A stretch of DNA of 64,000 bases from Chryseobacterium indologenes (GTDB lineage Bacteria; Bacteroidota; Bacteroidia; Flavobacteriales; Weeksellaceae): positions 1 through 64,000 of the forward strand of contig LAZY01000022.1 in the NCBI GenBank assembly GCA_001013295.1. The letters run 5' to 3'. Shown one piece after another: positions 43,996 through 52,594 of the stretch. The translations under genes were made by a program, and so were the position numbers. Each line of letters starts with the position of its first letter. Position 1 is the first letter of the stretch. The notes under the pieces are model-generated. The model saw only the letters and a program-made list of their open reading frames with translations. It did no database searches and was not told the DNA's origin.

Positions 43996-45129
43996 ATGAC
44001 TCAGAATATCAATAAACTCAACACGGTTCTTAGCTACGTAAAAGATACTTTCGTAGGGAAAAATGATGTGGTAGATCTGCTTGGGATCTGTCTTTTGGCA
44101 AGAGAAAATGCTTTTTTGTACGGACCTCCGGGAACAGCCAAATCGGCGATTGTAAGAACCCTTGCAAAAACCGTTAAAGACGGCAAAAACTTTGAATACC
44201 TGTTGACCCGCTTTACCGAACCCAACGAAATTTTTGGACCCTTTGATATTAGAAAACTAAAAGAAGGAGAGCTTCTTACCAATACAGAAGGCATGATGCC
44301 GGAAGCGTCTATGGTATTTCTGGACGAAATCTTCAATGCCAATTCTGCCATTCTGAACTCACTTCTGACGGCTCTCAATGAAAAGATCTTCAAAAGAGGA
44401 AAAGAAACCAAACATCTGCCGGCATTGATGTTTGTAGGAGCAAGTAACGTTCTCCCGGAAGACGAAGCCCTGAATGCATTATTCGACCGTTTTCTGGTAA
44501 GGATTAATGTAGATTATGTCAATCCTGAATTACTGCATCAGGTACTTTTAGCCGGAAGAAAACTGGAAAACGAAGAAGAAACCGAGGTGCCGGAGATTCA
44601 TGCTGATGAGATCCGGGAACTTCAAAAACTTTGCCGTACCATAGACCTTAGACCGATCTATGAAGTATATCTGAATACCATTATGAGTTTACGGAATACA
44701 GGAATTGCAATTTCTGACCGTAGAGCCGTAAAACTTCAGAACCTGATTGCAGCCAGTGCCCTGATCTGTGGAAGAAATGAAGTGGTGCTTTCTGATCTTT
44801 GGGTACTGAAGCATATCTGGGATACGGAAGAACAGATCGAAATTCTGGAGGGAATCATCAACAGAACTATTGAAAAAGACGATCATCCGAATTCACATCC
44901 ACAGGCTATGCAGAATAAAACACCGAATCCTGAAGAAGTGATGAAAGATGTGAAGATCCTTGTAGACAAATGGAATGACGGAATACTGAGTTTTGAAGAG
45001 CAAAACGTTATTAAAGACAAACTGAGATACCTACAGACCCGTTGTGACTGGATCAGAAATCCGGATCAGAAGCAATATATCCAGCAAGAAATTGAAAGCT
45101 TATGGCAGAAGATCCTTCAAAGCGTATAA
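43996..45129 (+). CDS. MoxR-type AAA+ ATPase
   Basis: Start at 43996 (MTQNINKLN) gives 377 residues; the longer frame runs through the preceding gene. Walker A GPPGTAKS at 43-50, Walker B MVFLDEIF at about 106-113, sensor-1 FVGASN, and an arginine-finger segment FDRFLVRI. The closest type is the RavA/MoxR branch. MoxR ATPases remodel complexes together with a vWA-domain partner, and that partner is encoded two genes downstream. The 3' end overlaps the next start by 28 bases. Confidence 0.9.
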   Translation: MTQNINKLNTVLSYVKDTFVGKNDVVDLLGICLLARENAFLYGPPGTAKSAIVRTLAKTVKDGKNFEYLLTRFTEPNEIFGPFDIRKLKEGELLTNTEGMMPEASMVFLDEIFNANSAILNSLLTALNEKIFKRGKETKHLPALMFVGASNVLPEDEALNALFDRFLVRINVDYVNPELLHQVLLAGRKLENEEETEVPEIHADEIRELQKLCRTIDLRPIYEVYLNTIMSLRNTGIAISDRRAVKLQNLIAASALICGRNEVVLSDLWVLKHIWDTEEQIEILEGIINRTIEKDDHPNSHPQAMQNKTPNPEEVMKDVKILVDKWNDGILSFEEQNVIKDKLRYLQTRCDWIRNPDQKQYIQQEIESLWQKILQSV

Positions 45130-45845
45130 AAGAATTCTGGGCAGAACTTCCCCGTGCAGATGAAGACTTTCTGGGTTCCATCAGAGACTGGAAGAACGTT
45201 CAGATTGCCGCCGATGAAGAAACCCTTTGGCTGAAAGGCTTCACGGAAGAACAGGCTGTGGCGTCAGAACTGCAGCAGTTGCCTGATTTTATATTGTACG
45301 AATTACGGGATGGCCTTTTGTTCAGGAAAGGAGCATTGGTTCCCAGCAGAAAAATTAGAACAGCATTGCTTTGGACGCCTATTGATAAAGCGTTGCGGCT
45401 GACATTTCCGGCCTCTAACAATAATTATTTCGGAATCAGCGAAAAAGTTCAGGTGAATCTTAAGGAAAGTGAAGAAGAACAGCCGGTAATGGCTTTATTG
45501 AGCACTATTGCGGAGATCAGAGAAAGCATGGCTGCCATTCCGAAATTTAAGCTTGAAAAAATACAATGGACTCTTGTGGGAGGCCAGGCACTGTTTCTGG
45601 GAACACCATTGCTAAGCCTGCCAGGGAAAACGTATTGGACCAAAGATGGACATCTGCTGCCTGCAGGATTTGATTTTGAATTTAAAAATGTAAGCAAATT
45701 TCTGCAGCAGAAATATAATAAAGAATCGGAAGGATGGCTGATATGGGATAAAAACGGAAACTGCCTGTTAATAAAAAATACAGATTTCCGGCCGCTTTCC
45801 ATAAGCTCATTCCGCCTTACTGAAAAATCAAACGAATGGAATTAA
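45102..45845 (+). CDS. Ternary-system accessory protein (bpX-type candidate)
   Basis: 247 residues, beta-rich with many Trp (FWAELPRADEDFLGSIRDWKN, LEKIQWTLVGGQALFLGTPL). It overlaps MoxR by 28 bases and the vWA gene by 10, so its product is made in fixed ratio with both. I take it as one of the small subunits named bpX in MoxR-vWA-beta-propeller systems, but cannot say which. Confidence 0.65.
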   Translation: MAEDPSKRIKEFWAELPRADEDFLGSIRDWKNVQIAADEETLWLKGFTEEQAVASELQQLPDFILYELRDGLLFRKGALVPSRKIRTALLWTPIDKALRLTFPASNNNYFGISEKVQVNLKESEEEQPVMALLSTIAEIRESMAAIPKFKLEKIQWTLVGGQALFLGTPLLSLPGKTYWTKDGHLLPAGFDFEFKNVSKFLQQKYNKESEGWLIWDKNGNCLLIKNTDFRPLSISSFRLTEKSNEWN

Positions 45846-48208
45846 AAGTCTATTTCCAGTCCTACGAAAACTATTTCTGGGAATGGAAAACTGATGAAGA
45901 TATTCCCGGTGATGCCGGATACAATGAATATAACCTCCTCGCAGTACCTGGGGTGGGGGCTATTGCTTACAGACCTTACGTGATGGAGATTCTGAAAGAA
46001 CTTCAACCGCAGGGGTGGCCTGTTTTTGGGGGATTGCTGATGGTTTTGTATGCCATGCAGGACGGGTATACAGACTTTGCCGGACCTCTTGGACGTACAG
46101 CCAATTTTTACAATGGAGAAAATCTGGATTTTGATATAGAAGGTGCTGTTGAGTTTCTCGAAAAAATAAAATCACTTCCTAAAGTTTATAAACAGGGACA
46201 AAACAGAATCGTATTATTACAGACTATTTTTAGTCATGGCTCTAAAATAGCTCCGCTTCATGCAGAATCAGCTTTGAACAGGTATTATAAAAGACCTTAT
46301 GAAATAGCGAAGAGCGCAGAAAAAAAGCAGGCTGATGCCTCTATATTGTACAGAGATTTAAAAATTCTGAATAAGAATGAACAGTTTCCTACCGTACAAT
46401 CCATCATTGATGCCATGAAAGGATTTATTGAAGAACCTGAGTTGGATGATGAAGTGATAGAAGAGGAAACAACGGTGGATACAGATAAAGACTTTATCCG
46501 GGAGCTGATTGAAGAACCTAAAACTTTTCAGGTAGGAAGCCTGATCAAAAGGATCTGGAGCGGTCTGAAAATCCCCATGCGTCATCTTTCGCCTGGAGAG
46601 CAGCCTATCGGAGGAATATCAGATATGACCAACAAAGGAGATTTCAACAGAATGCTGCTTTCGGAATTTGCCAATGAAGATGAAGTTTTCATGAACCGGG
46701 TGGCCAATAATGAGACCCTATACATTCAAAGAGAAATACCCCCTGAAGAAAATATTTTTGAAAGAATAATTCTGATCGATACTTCCCTTAGAAACTGGGG
46801 AACACCAAAAGTATTGGCTTTTGCTTCTGCCATTGCGGTGATCAAGCACCCGAAAGCGCATTCCGAGTGTAAGGTTATTGCATTGGGGCAGGCTGCTGTT
46901 CCCATTTCGCTCGACAGAGTAGAAGAAGTGATTGATAATCTCAATCAGGTAAGCCCGGCTCTGGAAGTTTCAGAAGCATTGCAAAAATTCTTTAACGAAG
47001 AACATACGGAGAAAGATATTGAAGTGTTTTTTATTACCCATCAGGAAAATATGGCGGATGAAAAAATACAGAAAGTGGTCCATGAAAATAGAGACAGACT
47101 TAAGTTTTTGGTAACAACTTCTTCAGATGGCGAAATTAACTTTTATAAACATGATAAAGGAGCAAGAAAGCATATTCAAAAGATAAGGCTTCCGCTTCAG
47201 GAGCTGTGGGCCAATCCACCTCAGCAAAAAGCACTGGTGGTCAATAATGGAAAGAAGACCAATCTTCCGTTGAATTATCCAATCTTATTCCCAACACCAG
47301 TCAATAAGATGGCCCAATTTTTATATGAAGGTGAATTCTTCATTCTGAGTTCAAAGAAGCAGTTGTTGAAGACCTATCTTTCCGATAACTATTATGACAG
47401 ACATTCCTATGATTATTATAAGACCTTTCATGGTTGTGAGGTTCTGTTTGAGAACATCTCTGTGAAGTCAACAGGAAAATTTGCCCTTGCGAAGAACAGG
47501 CAGCAGCATTTTATACTTTGTCAGTACCAACCTGGCAAAAAGCTGATCTCTAAACTCAACCTGAATACAAAAGAATATTCCGAACAGAACCTTACCGGGA
47601 TGAATATTCCGAATTCCTATGAGCTGATCTATTTTGGTAAAAGTTTTTACCTGCACCAACATGCTAACCCTTTACTGTACAAAATCAATATAGAAGGAAA
47701 GCTTTCTGTGGAAACCATTTCCGGGAAGGATAAAGAAATAGATAAAAACCATACAAAAGTAGAAACTGAAGTCGCCAAACTGAATCAGAGCGGATTGAAA
47801 ATGATCAGTAATTTCAATAGAATTGGAATCAATACAAATAAAGATCTGGTCATTTCCGGAAATCAGCTTCACAGTTCTGAAGAGAACAGGTTAGACTTTT
47901 CTAAAAATAAACAGGGGATAAAGGTTTTTGCAGAACAGAATAAAAATAAATTTACCTTCCCGGATGGAAGCGAAATTATTGCAGACTCCCGGGGAATACT
48001 GAAGTTGGTAAGCAGTAATAAAAGCATTGAAGAATTTTTTATCCCGTCTACCCTTGGTGGGCTTCTTTCATTGGCTACTTATAATGAATTTGGCGGATCA
48101 GAATATTATCTTCCGGAACATTCCCTGTTAAAAGTAAAAACAATGGATGAGATGCGTGACCGGTTTTTAAAAGCATTTATAGAACAGATTTTAGATTATG
48201 GAGCTTAG
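45836..48208 (+). CDS. vWA plus beta-propeller protein of the ternary system
   Basis: 790 residues. An N-terminal region (1-300) is followed by a von Willebrand A fold (about 308-470) whose metal-binding start is ILIDTSLRNWGTPK: Asp315-x-Ser317 is kept, but the second Ser of DxSxS is not, so metal binding may be altered. From about 480 to the end, repeated beta strands with phrases such as ANPLLYKINIEGKLSVETI suggest a beta propeller. MoxR would act on this protein. This combination defines the MoxR-vWA-beta-propeller ternary conflict systems. Confidence 0.8.
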   Translation: MELKVYFQSYENYFWEWKTDEDIPGDAGYNEYNLLAVPGVGAIAYRPYVMEILKELQPQGWPVFGGLLMVLYAMQDGYTDFAGPLGRTANFYNGENLDFDIEGAVEFLEKIKSLPKVYKQGQNRIVLLQTIFSHGSKIAPLHAESALNRYYKRPYEIAKSAEKKQADASILYRDLKILNKNEQFPTVQSIIDAMKGFIEEPELDDEVIEEETTVDTDKDFIRELIEEPKTFQVGSLIKRIWSGLKIPMRHLSPGEQPIGGISDMTNKGDFNRMLLSEFANEDEVFMNRVANNETLYIQREIPPEENIFERIILIDTSLRNWGTPKVLAFASAIAVIKHPKAHSECKVIALGQAAVPISLDRVEEVIDNLNQVSPALEVSEALQKFFNEEHTEKDIEVFFITHQENMADEKIQKVVHENRDRLKFLVTTSSDGEINFYKHDKGARKHIQKIRLPLQELWANPPQQKALVVNNGKKTNLPLNYPILFPTPVNKMAQFLYEGEFFILSSKKQLLKTYLSDNYYDRHSYDYYKTFHGCEVLFENISVKSTGKFALAKNRQQHFILCQYQPGKKLISKLNLNTKEYSEQNLTGMNIPNSYELIYFGKSFYLHQHANPLLYKINIEGKLSVETISGKDKEIDKNHTKVETEVAKLNQSGLKMISNFNRIGINTNKDLVISGNQLHSSEENRLDFSKNKQGIKVFAEQNKNKFTFPDGSEIIADSRGILKLVSSNKSIEEFFIPSTLGGLLSLATYNEFGGSEYYLPEHSLLKVKTMDEMRDRFLKAFIEQILDYGA

Positions 48209-49892
48209 AATCAAACCTTTCCCGAAAAATAAATATCCCCGAAAAGGCCTTTTGATCAAAGGTTCTTCTCCTTTGGTGTGGCTTCAGGAAATGGAAATGC
48301 TTGGAATCAGCTTAGATGAGGTTATGTCTTATGCGGTTCCGGCAGACAGCCCGAATACATTATACGGATGTTTTCTTGTTTTCCACAATCAGATTCCACA
48401 GGAGATTGGGCGTAATACTTACTTTCAGTGTGTTGATGACCGGCTTTTTATTCCTGAAAATACAGCATTTTATCCTAAGATCAATCCTGAAGACTGGCAA
48501 CAGCTTGATGCCCGTTTTATCATCATGCACCCCGAATTCGGATTGGTAAAACTCTCAGAAGAAATAGACTGGGTGTCATTAATTGAGGAACCTGGAAAGA
48601 TCGAAGAAACCATCAGAAAACCTCTCAATGGGGTTTTTATTCCTCAGAAAATAGAAAGCTATACGGTGGAAATGGATGACGATAAAGTAATGCAAACATT
48701 AGAATCCAGGCAAACCGAAGAAGAGTGGATGAATAACCTGCCTTTTGATCTGAAAAAAGTGATGGCAGGGAATAAAAAAGAAATTGAAAAATACCTGGCA
48801 TACATCGAAAAATATCCTGAGCGAGCAATAGAACTGGGCGTTCCATTAGATATTATGGGAACTTCCAGGGGAGATGGCTTTGCAAAATTCACTTGGTTGG
48901 ACGGATTGTTTGGCAGGAATTCTGGTAATGGGCCGGAGAGTGCAGGAACAAAAAATTTCCGTAGACTATTCTGGGCAGTCATTGTGATTGCCATTATTGC
49001 CAGGATTGTATGGCCGTCAGAAAAAGAAAATTCTGCTGAGGAAACAGGCCCTTCTTCAGGAAAGATCGCTGCCAATGCTGTAAAAACACCTGCTGATATG
49101 ATAGCCTTCCAGTCCGGAACCTCAGAAATTGATCTGAAGATCGATTCGATATATCATCAGAAAAGAAAAGGGCTGTCTAAGGAATTGCTTAATGCAGGAA
49201 TCATTGAATCCAAAACCAAAGAAGCAAAAGAAAACTATAAAAAGGCAGGCGGAAGAGAAGTAGGTGAAATAGGAAAAGATATTGAAACACTTGTCAACAA
49301 AGAAAAGCAAAGCCGGGATTCTTTAAAGACCATTTACACAAAAAAGATCAAAAAGCAAGTTGAACAGAAAACGGAGAAACTGAAACGTAGAATTTCAGAT
49401 TCTCTGAAGCAATATACCGAAGGAAAACCTGTAAATGGTGATGTGGTGAAATATCTGCTGAAAAGAAAGCAGGTCCTCATGGAAGACTCCCTGGGAAAAC
49501 TATATGGTACCTTAGATATTGCAGATCCTGCTTCAGCATCAATAGACCGATCCAAAGTAAAAGCTATTGATTCAGAAGGCACACCTCTGGAAAAAAAAGC
49601 TCCCGTTTCAGATATTCTGTATATGGTAATAATGATGATTGCAGCAGTAGGACTTTATTCCTTCTTCTTTAAAAATAAATCTTTAAACCTTGGTGGCGAT
49701 GACGTTCCTGCCTGGGTGAAAATACTTTTAATAGTAATACTTGTGGCAATGCTGGTGTATCTGTTTTATCCGTTGGTGAAGATGTTTGGATACAATTGGT
49801 TTGTATGGGGTCTGGTTATTTGTGTGCTGTTGCTGCTTTACCGACTGTTTAGAGAAGATAAAACCATTTTAAATTCCGACGAAGATGAATAA
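48198..49892 (+). CDS. Membrane-anchored accessory protein of the ternary system
   Basis: 564 residues. N-terminal 240 residues are soluble; a transmembrane helix lies at about 257-273, a long charged coiled-coil region at about 300-450 (KKIKKQVEQKTEKLKRRI), and three further transmembrane helices at about 476-497, 506-530 and 535-553. It overlaps both neighbours (11 and 8 bases). It would tether the MoxR-vWA complex to the membrane. Confidence 0.7.
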   Translation: MELRIKPFPKNKYPRKGLLIKGSSPLVWLQEMEMLGISLDEVMSYAVPADSPNTLYGCFLVFHNQIPQEIGRNTYFQCVDDRLFIPENTAFYPKINPEDWQQLDARFIIMHPEFGLVKLSEEIDWVSLIEEPGKIEETIRKPLNGVFIPQKIESYTVEMDDDKVMQTLESRQTEEEWMNNLPFDLKKVMAGNKKEIEKYLAYIEKYPERAIELGVPLDIMGTSRGDGFAKFTWLDGLFGRNSGNGPESAGTKNFRRLFWAVIVIAIIARIVWPSEKENSAEETGPSSGKIAANAVKTPADMIAFQSGTSEIDLKIDSIYHQKRKGLSKELLNAGIIESKTKEAKENYKKAGGREVGEIGKDIETLVNKEKQSRDSLKTIYTKKIKKQVEQKTEKLKRRISDSLKQYTEGKPVNGDVVKYLLKRKQVLMEDSLGKLYGTLDIADPASASIDRSKVKAIDSEGTPLEKKAPVSDILYMVIMMIAAVGLYSFFFKNKSLNLGGDDVPAWVKILLIVILVAMLVYLFYPLVKMFGYNWFVWGLVICVLLLLYRLFREDKTILNSDEDE

Positions 49893-50904
49893 ACAGAAAT
49901 TTATAGACAAATTCATGGCGGCCTTTGTGCTTCTGGCCATGTTTAAGATCATCGGAATTGTTGCTCAGCTTTTTCATGAGAGCTTTTGGAGTGTTGTCGG
50001 AACATTGTTTATCTTTTTAATCGTAGCATTTATTATCCTTCTTGTCATCACTTCTTTAAAAGATAAAGAACAGAAACAGCGCAATGCAGGAAAAAAAGGA
50101 TCCGGTGGAGGAAGCTTTTATCTGGAAAACTCCCTTTTTGACAGAATCCGGAGTAAATACGAAGAACTGGCTGAAAAATATATTGCCGAAAACGAATATA
50201 AAAAAGCAGCAAAAGTCTATATGAATCTGCTTCAGGATAACTATAGAGGAGCAAAAACATTGGAAGCCGGCGGATTTTACAATGAGGCCGCTGTAGTATA
50301 TCTTAAAAAGCTGAAAAATAAATCTGATGCAGCAGCCTGCTACGAGAAAGCAAAACAATACAAAAAGGCCATCGACCTTTACAAAGAAATGGAGCAAAAA
50401 GAGAAAGTAGGAGATCTCTATAAAGAAATCAATGACCTCAAAAACGCCCATACTTATTATCAGATGGTTGCTGATGATTATACTGTGAACAATCAGATGG
50501 TAAAAGCTTCTCTCGTATACCGAAAAAAGATGGAAAAAATAGAAGAGGCCCAAAAAGTTTTATTGAAAGGCTGGGAAGAAGATAAAGATCCGTTCAATTG
50601 TCTGAATAATTATTTTGCCAATATTTTTGATATGAAAAAGCTCGGATCAGAAATCCTGGATCTGTATGAAAAAACTCCGGCTCACAAAAAGCTTATTTAT
50701 CTGGACGCCATGAAACATGAATTTAAAAAATCTCCTGAACTGCAGACCACAGCCCGAAATATTGCCTATCAGATTATTTCCGAAAAAGTAGAAACTCGCT
50801 CAGAGATCATCAATGAGCTGAAACACTTTAATCCGGAAGATGAGGTGATCCTGAAAGATATTTCGAGGTTTAAGACGGGAAGGAAGAAAATGTTTAGGAA
50901 TTGA
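49885..50904 (+). CDS. Membrane-anchored TPR-like protein of the ternary system
   Basis: 339 residues with two N-terminal transmembrane helices (about 10-28 and 35-56), then helical repeats from about 85 to 290 (AEKYIAENEYKKAAKVYMNL, AACYEKAKQYKKAIDLYKEM) of TPR type. It overlaps the previous gene by 8 bases. Probably a scaffold presenting substrates or partners to the ATPase complex. Confidence 0.75.
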   Translation: MNKQKFIDKFMAAFVLLAMFKIIGIVAQLFHESFWSVVGTLFIFLIVAFIILLVITSLKDKEQKQRNAGKKGSGGGSFYLENSLFDRIRSKYEELAEKYIAENEYKKAAKVYMNLLQDNYRGAKTLEAGGFYNEAAVVYLKKLKNKSDAAACYEKAKQYKKAIDLYKEMEQKEKVGDLYKEINDLKNAHTYYQMVADDYTVNNQMVKASLVYRKKMEKIEEAQKVLLKGWEEDKDPFNCLNNYFANIFDMKKLGSEILDLYEKTPAHKKLIYLDAMKHEFKKSPELQTTARNIAYQIISEKVETRSEIINELKHFNPEDEVILKDISRFKTGRKKMFRN

Positions 50905-50910
50905 TGATAG

Positions 50911-50952
50911 ATACAAGATACAAGATACAAGATACAAGATACAAGATACAAG
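50911..50952 (+). repeat. Seven-base tandem repeat (six copies)
   Basis: ATACAAG is repeated six times without error, starting eight bases after the stop of the TPR-like gene. Copy number may vary between strains and change the spacing to the next small gene. Confidence 0.9.
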
Positions 50953-51023
50953 ATATTGTCGCTAAAGTTCAATATTTGCTTGGCTGGATCAATAGGGGTG
51001 GGCTTTAGCCCACCTGCCTGAAA

Positions 51024-51281
51024 ATGGATAATACCGCAAAATATCTTCATTTTAAATACAATAATAAAAACCCTTTTGAAATTGTACAGGAAATGGTCTC
51101 ACAAGGTAAGACGCCTTTACATGCAGTAAAAGAAATAAGAACCAAATTTCCTGCTTTCTCTCTGATGGAGGCTAAAGAGGTCGTTACGATTGCAACGTCA
51201 GAATTCAAAAGTCTGTATGATTACCAGGGAAGCCTGTTACCAGAACTTGAAAAACTATTCGATGAAGAAATGGATCAATGA
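51024..51281 (+). CDS. Small L7/L12-C-like protein
   Basis: 85 residues. The middle KNPFEIVQEMVSQGKTPLHA-VKEIR and LMEAKEVV pattern recalls the C-terminal domain of ribosomal protein L7/L12 (G-K-x-x-A-V-K-x-I-R ... L-x-E-A-K-x-x-V). It follows the ternary operon after the tandem repeat and may be its last member. A ribosome- or factor-binding decoy role is an inference from the fold only. Confidence 0.6.
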   Translation: MDNTAKYLHFKYNNKNPFEIVQEMVSQGKTPLHAVKEIRTKFPAFSLMEAKEVVTIATSEFKSLYDYQGSLLPELEKLFDEEMDQ

Positions 51282-51411
51282 TATTTTTAAAGAAATACAC
51301 TTCATAAAAACAGACTTAACCGGCTTCTGATTTGACGGAAGTAACAACGATTAGAAGCTCTGTTTTTATTCTCACCCCTTGCGAAAATGATAAAATAATA
51401 CAAAAAAGATT

Positions 51412-51419
51412 TATCTTTG
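51412..51419 (+). promoter_or_regulatory. -7 promoter box before the first small ORF
   Basis: TATCTTTG fits TAnnTTTG exactly and lies 12 bases before the ATG at 51432. No TTTG at the correct distance upstream, so the box is only half supported. Confidence 0.4.
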
Positions 51420-51431
51420 CACCAGAAAATT

Positions 51432-51560
51432 ATGACAATACAAAGAGCACATATCAATACAGAACTATTAGGAAGTCCTTCTACTAAAGGGTTTTCCGGA
51501 TATGAAGGGATGATATGGAATGAGGCGAAATGTGCTGACTTTGGAAATTATTTACTGTAA
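51432..51560 (+). CDS. Isolated 42-codon ORF
   Basis: The ORF encodes 42 residues starting MTIQRAHINTELLGS and ending in FGNYLL. It has a -7 box before it and a clean hairpin terminator after it, so it is a self-contained transcription unit. Either it is a true small protein, a leader peptide, or a short remnant of a longer gene. The sequence is not recognised. Confidence 0.4.
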   Translation: MTIQRAHINTELLGSPSTKGFSGYEGMIWNEAKCADFGNYLL

Positions 51561-51590
51561 ACTCGTAAAAAATTAATCAAAATATTGCAA

Positions 51591-51620
51591 AAACGCCTCG
51601 ATTTTTCGAGGCGTTTTTTG
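51591..51620 (+). terminator. Rho-independent terminator
   Basis: AAACGCCTCG pairs with CGAGGCGTTT across an A/T loop, followed by a T run. Ends the first small ORF unit. From here to about 51840 no gene is visible. Confidence 0.85.
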
Positions 51621-51845
51621 TTTTTTAGGTCAGAAATTATTTAGAACGAAAAAAAATAACCATAAACATGAAAATTTTTTAAATAAAAATGAACAATTAA
51701 TAAGCAAATAAAGAGTGATAAGTAACCCAGTGAGAGACAGTCATTTAGGTATTTAAGGAATCCGCAAAGTATTGTGGACAGAAATCTCTTATTCTCAAAA
51801 ATAGATGTAACCTACTGATTTTCAATATTTTATTTTGGAAATTTA

Positions 51846-51877
51846 TTTGCGGATTTCAAAAATTCATATTTACTTTG
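51846..51877 (+). promoter_or_regulatory. Promoter of the second small ORF
   Basis: TTTG (51846-51849), 20 bases, then TTACTTTG (51870-51877), one mismatch from TAnnTTTG. It lies about 72 bases before the ATG at 51949, leaving a long leader. Confidence 0.55.
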
Positions 51878-51948
51878 CAACCGAAAATTGAAAGCAACAG
51901 GTTTTCAGGATTCAATTAAAAATAATTTAGAAACAAACAAAAAATAAA

Positions 51949-52074
51949 ATGAAACAATTACACAACATATTCAATCAATATTCAGAACTATACGGACAAG
52001 AGCCGGTAGGGAAGCTGTGTATTTTTGATAGTGAAATTGTGGATGAAAGGTGCTTATATACGTGGGTCAGCTAA
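51949..52074 (+). CDS. Isolated 41-codon ORF
   Basis: The product begins MKQLHNIFNQYSELYG and ends in LYTWVS. It has a promoter and long leader before it and a strong terminator just after it, and sits immediately upstream of the tRNA-like array. Its size and architecture match the unit at 51432-51560 although the sequences differ. A peptide or a regulatory transcript is possible. Confidence 0.4.
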   Translation: MKQLHNIFNQYSELYGQEPVGKLCIFDSEIVDERCLYTWVS

Positions 52075-52098
52075 TGATCTTTTACGTAGAAATAAACG

Positions 52099-52130
52099 AA
52101 GCGCCTCTCAAAAAGAGGCGCTTTTTTTTA
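52099..52130 (+). terminator. Rho-independent terminator before the tRNA-like array
   Basis: AAGCGCCTCT pairs with AGAGGCGCTT, followed by eight T. It separates the small ORF from the first tRNA-like gene by one base, so read-through or a processing site would be needed for co-transcription. Confidence 0.85.
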
Positions 52131-52131
52131 T

Positions 52132-52204
52132 GGTTTCTCTAGCTTATTTGGTAAAGCGCCAGTCTGTGGAACTGGAGAACAGGGTTCGATCCCCGGAGAT
52201 ACCC
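52132..52204 (+). tRNA. tRNA-like, His(GTG)
   Basis: Anticodon stem CCAGT/ACTGG with loop CTGTGGA gives GTG. D stem GCTT/AAGC. The acceptor has one T-T mismatch and an extra terminal G-C pair, as tRNA-His requires. T arm has one mismatch. No CCA encoded. Confidence 0.75.
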
Positions 52205-52214
52205 AAAAATATAA

Positions 52215-52288
52215 AATCCCATGGCTCAATTGGTTAGAGCATCGACCTGATATGTCGAGGGTTGAAGGTTCGAGTCCTTCTGGGATTA
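52215..52288 (+). tRNA. tRNA-like, Ile(GAT), copy 1
   Basis: Acceptor AATCCCA/TGGGATT, D arm with GGCTCAATTGGTTAGAGC, anticodon stem TCGAC/GTCGA with loop CTGATAT, T arm GAAGG-TTCGAGT-CCTTC. All arms are canonical, so this one should fold as a full tRNA. The acceptor begins with A-A, unlike typical tRNA-Ile. Confidence 0.85.
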
Positions 52289-52295
52289 CAGATAA

Positions 52296-52369
52296 AATCT
52301 CATAGCTCAAATGGTTAGAGCACCGGTCTTTTAAACCGGGGGTTGAAAGTTCAAATCTTTCTGGGATTA
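52296..52369 (+). tRNA. tRNA-like, Lys(TTT)
   Basis: Acceptor AATCTCA/TGGGATT (one T-G), anticodon stem CCGGT/ACCGG with loop CTTTTAA, T arm GAAAG-TTCAAAT-CTTTC, D arm with GGTTAGAGC. The acceptor resembles the preceding Ile copy, so the two share ancestry. Confidence 0.85.
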
Positions 52370-52378
52370 CAAAATAAA

Positions 52379-52449
52379 GGTCTATTGAGGTAATGGTAAC
52401 CTGCCCGACTGTCTCTTGGGCACTGTGAGTTCGATTCTCGCATAGACCG
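52379..52449 (+). tRNA. tRNA-like, probable GTC anticodon
   Basis: Acceptor GGTCTAT/ATAGACC, D stem GGT/ACC, anticodon stem CCCGA/TTGGG with loop CTGTCTC, T arm GTGAG-TTCGATT-CTCGC. The anticodon would be GTC (Asp), but position 37 is T, where tRNAs nearly always have a purine. A longer stem with an 11-base loop is also possible. Confidence 0.65.
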
Positions 52450-52453
52450 CAAA

Positions 52454-52511
52454 GGTTCATAGAAAAATCACGCTCCGGCTGTCTCCCGGAAAAGAATTTT
52501 GAAGTGAATCT
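52454..52511 (+). ncRNA. Armless tRNA-like RNA
   Basis: Arms GGTTCAT (52454-52460) and GTGAATC (52504-52510) pair over 7 bp with G-U wobbles. In between stands only an anticodon-like hairpin TCCGG-CTGTCTC-CCGGA (52474-52490), with 13-base single strands on each side in place of the D and T arms. The loop CTGTCTC is identical to that of the preceding tRNA-like gene. Confidence 0.5.
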
Positions 52512-52517
52512 GCCAAA

Positions 52518-52589
52518 CTGGAAAGATAACGGTGGTAGTTTACCCGCCTTGGACGCGGGAGGTCGCAAGTTCGAATCTTGCTTTCCAGA
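52518..52589 (+). tRNA. tRNA-like, Pro(TGG)
   Basis: Acceptor CTGGAAA/TTTCCAG, anticodon stem CCCGC/GCGGG with loop CTTGGAC, T arm GCAAG-TTCGAAT-CTTGC. The D stem is 3 bp (AAC/GTT) around a loop with GG. Confidence 0.82.
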
Positions 52590-52594
52590 CTATT

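Noticed and set aside
52128..52568. Minus-strand 146-codon open frame across the tRNA-like array
   Set aside because: It runs antisense through five structured tRNA-like genes and shows the repeated phrases typical of translated tRNAs.
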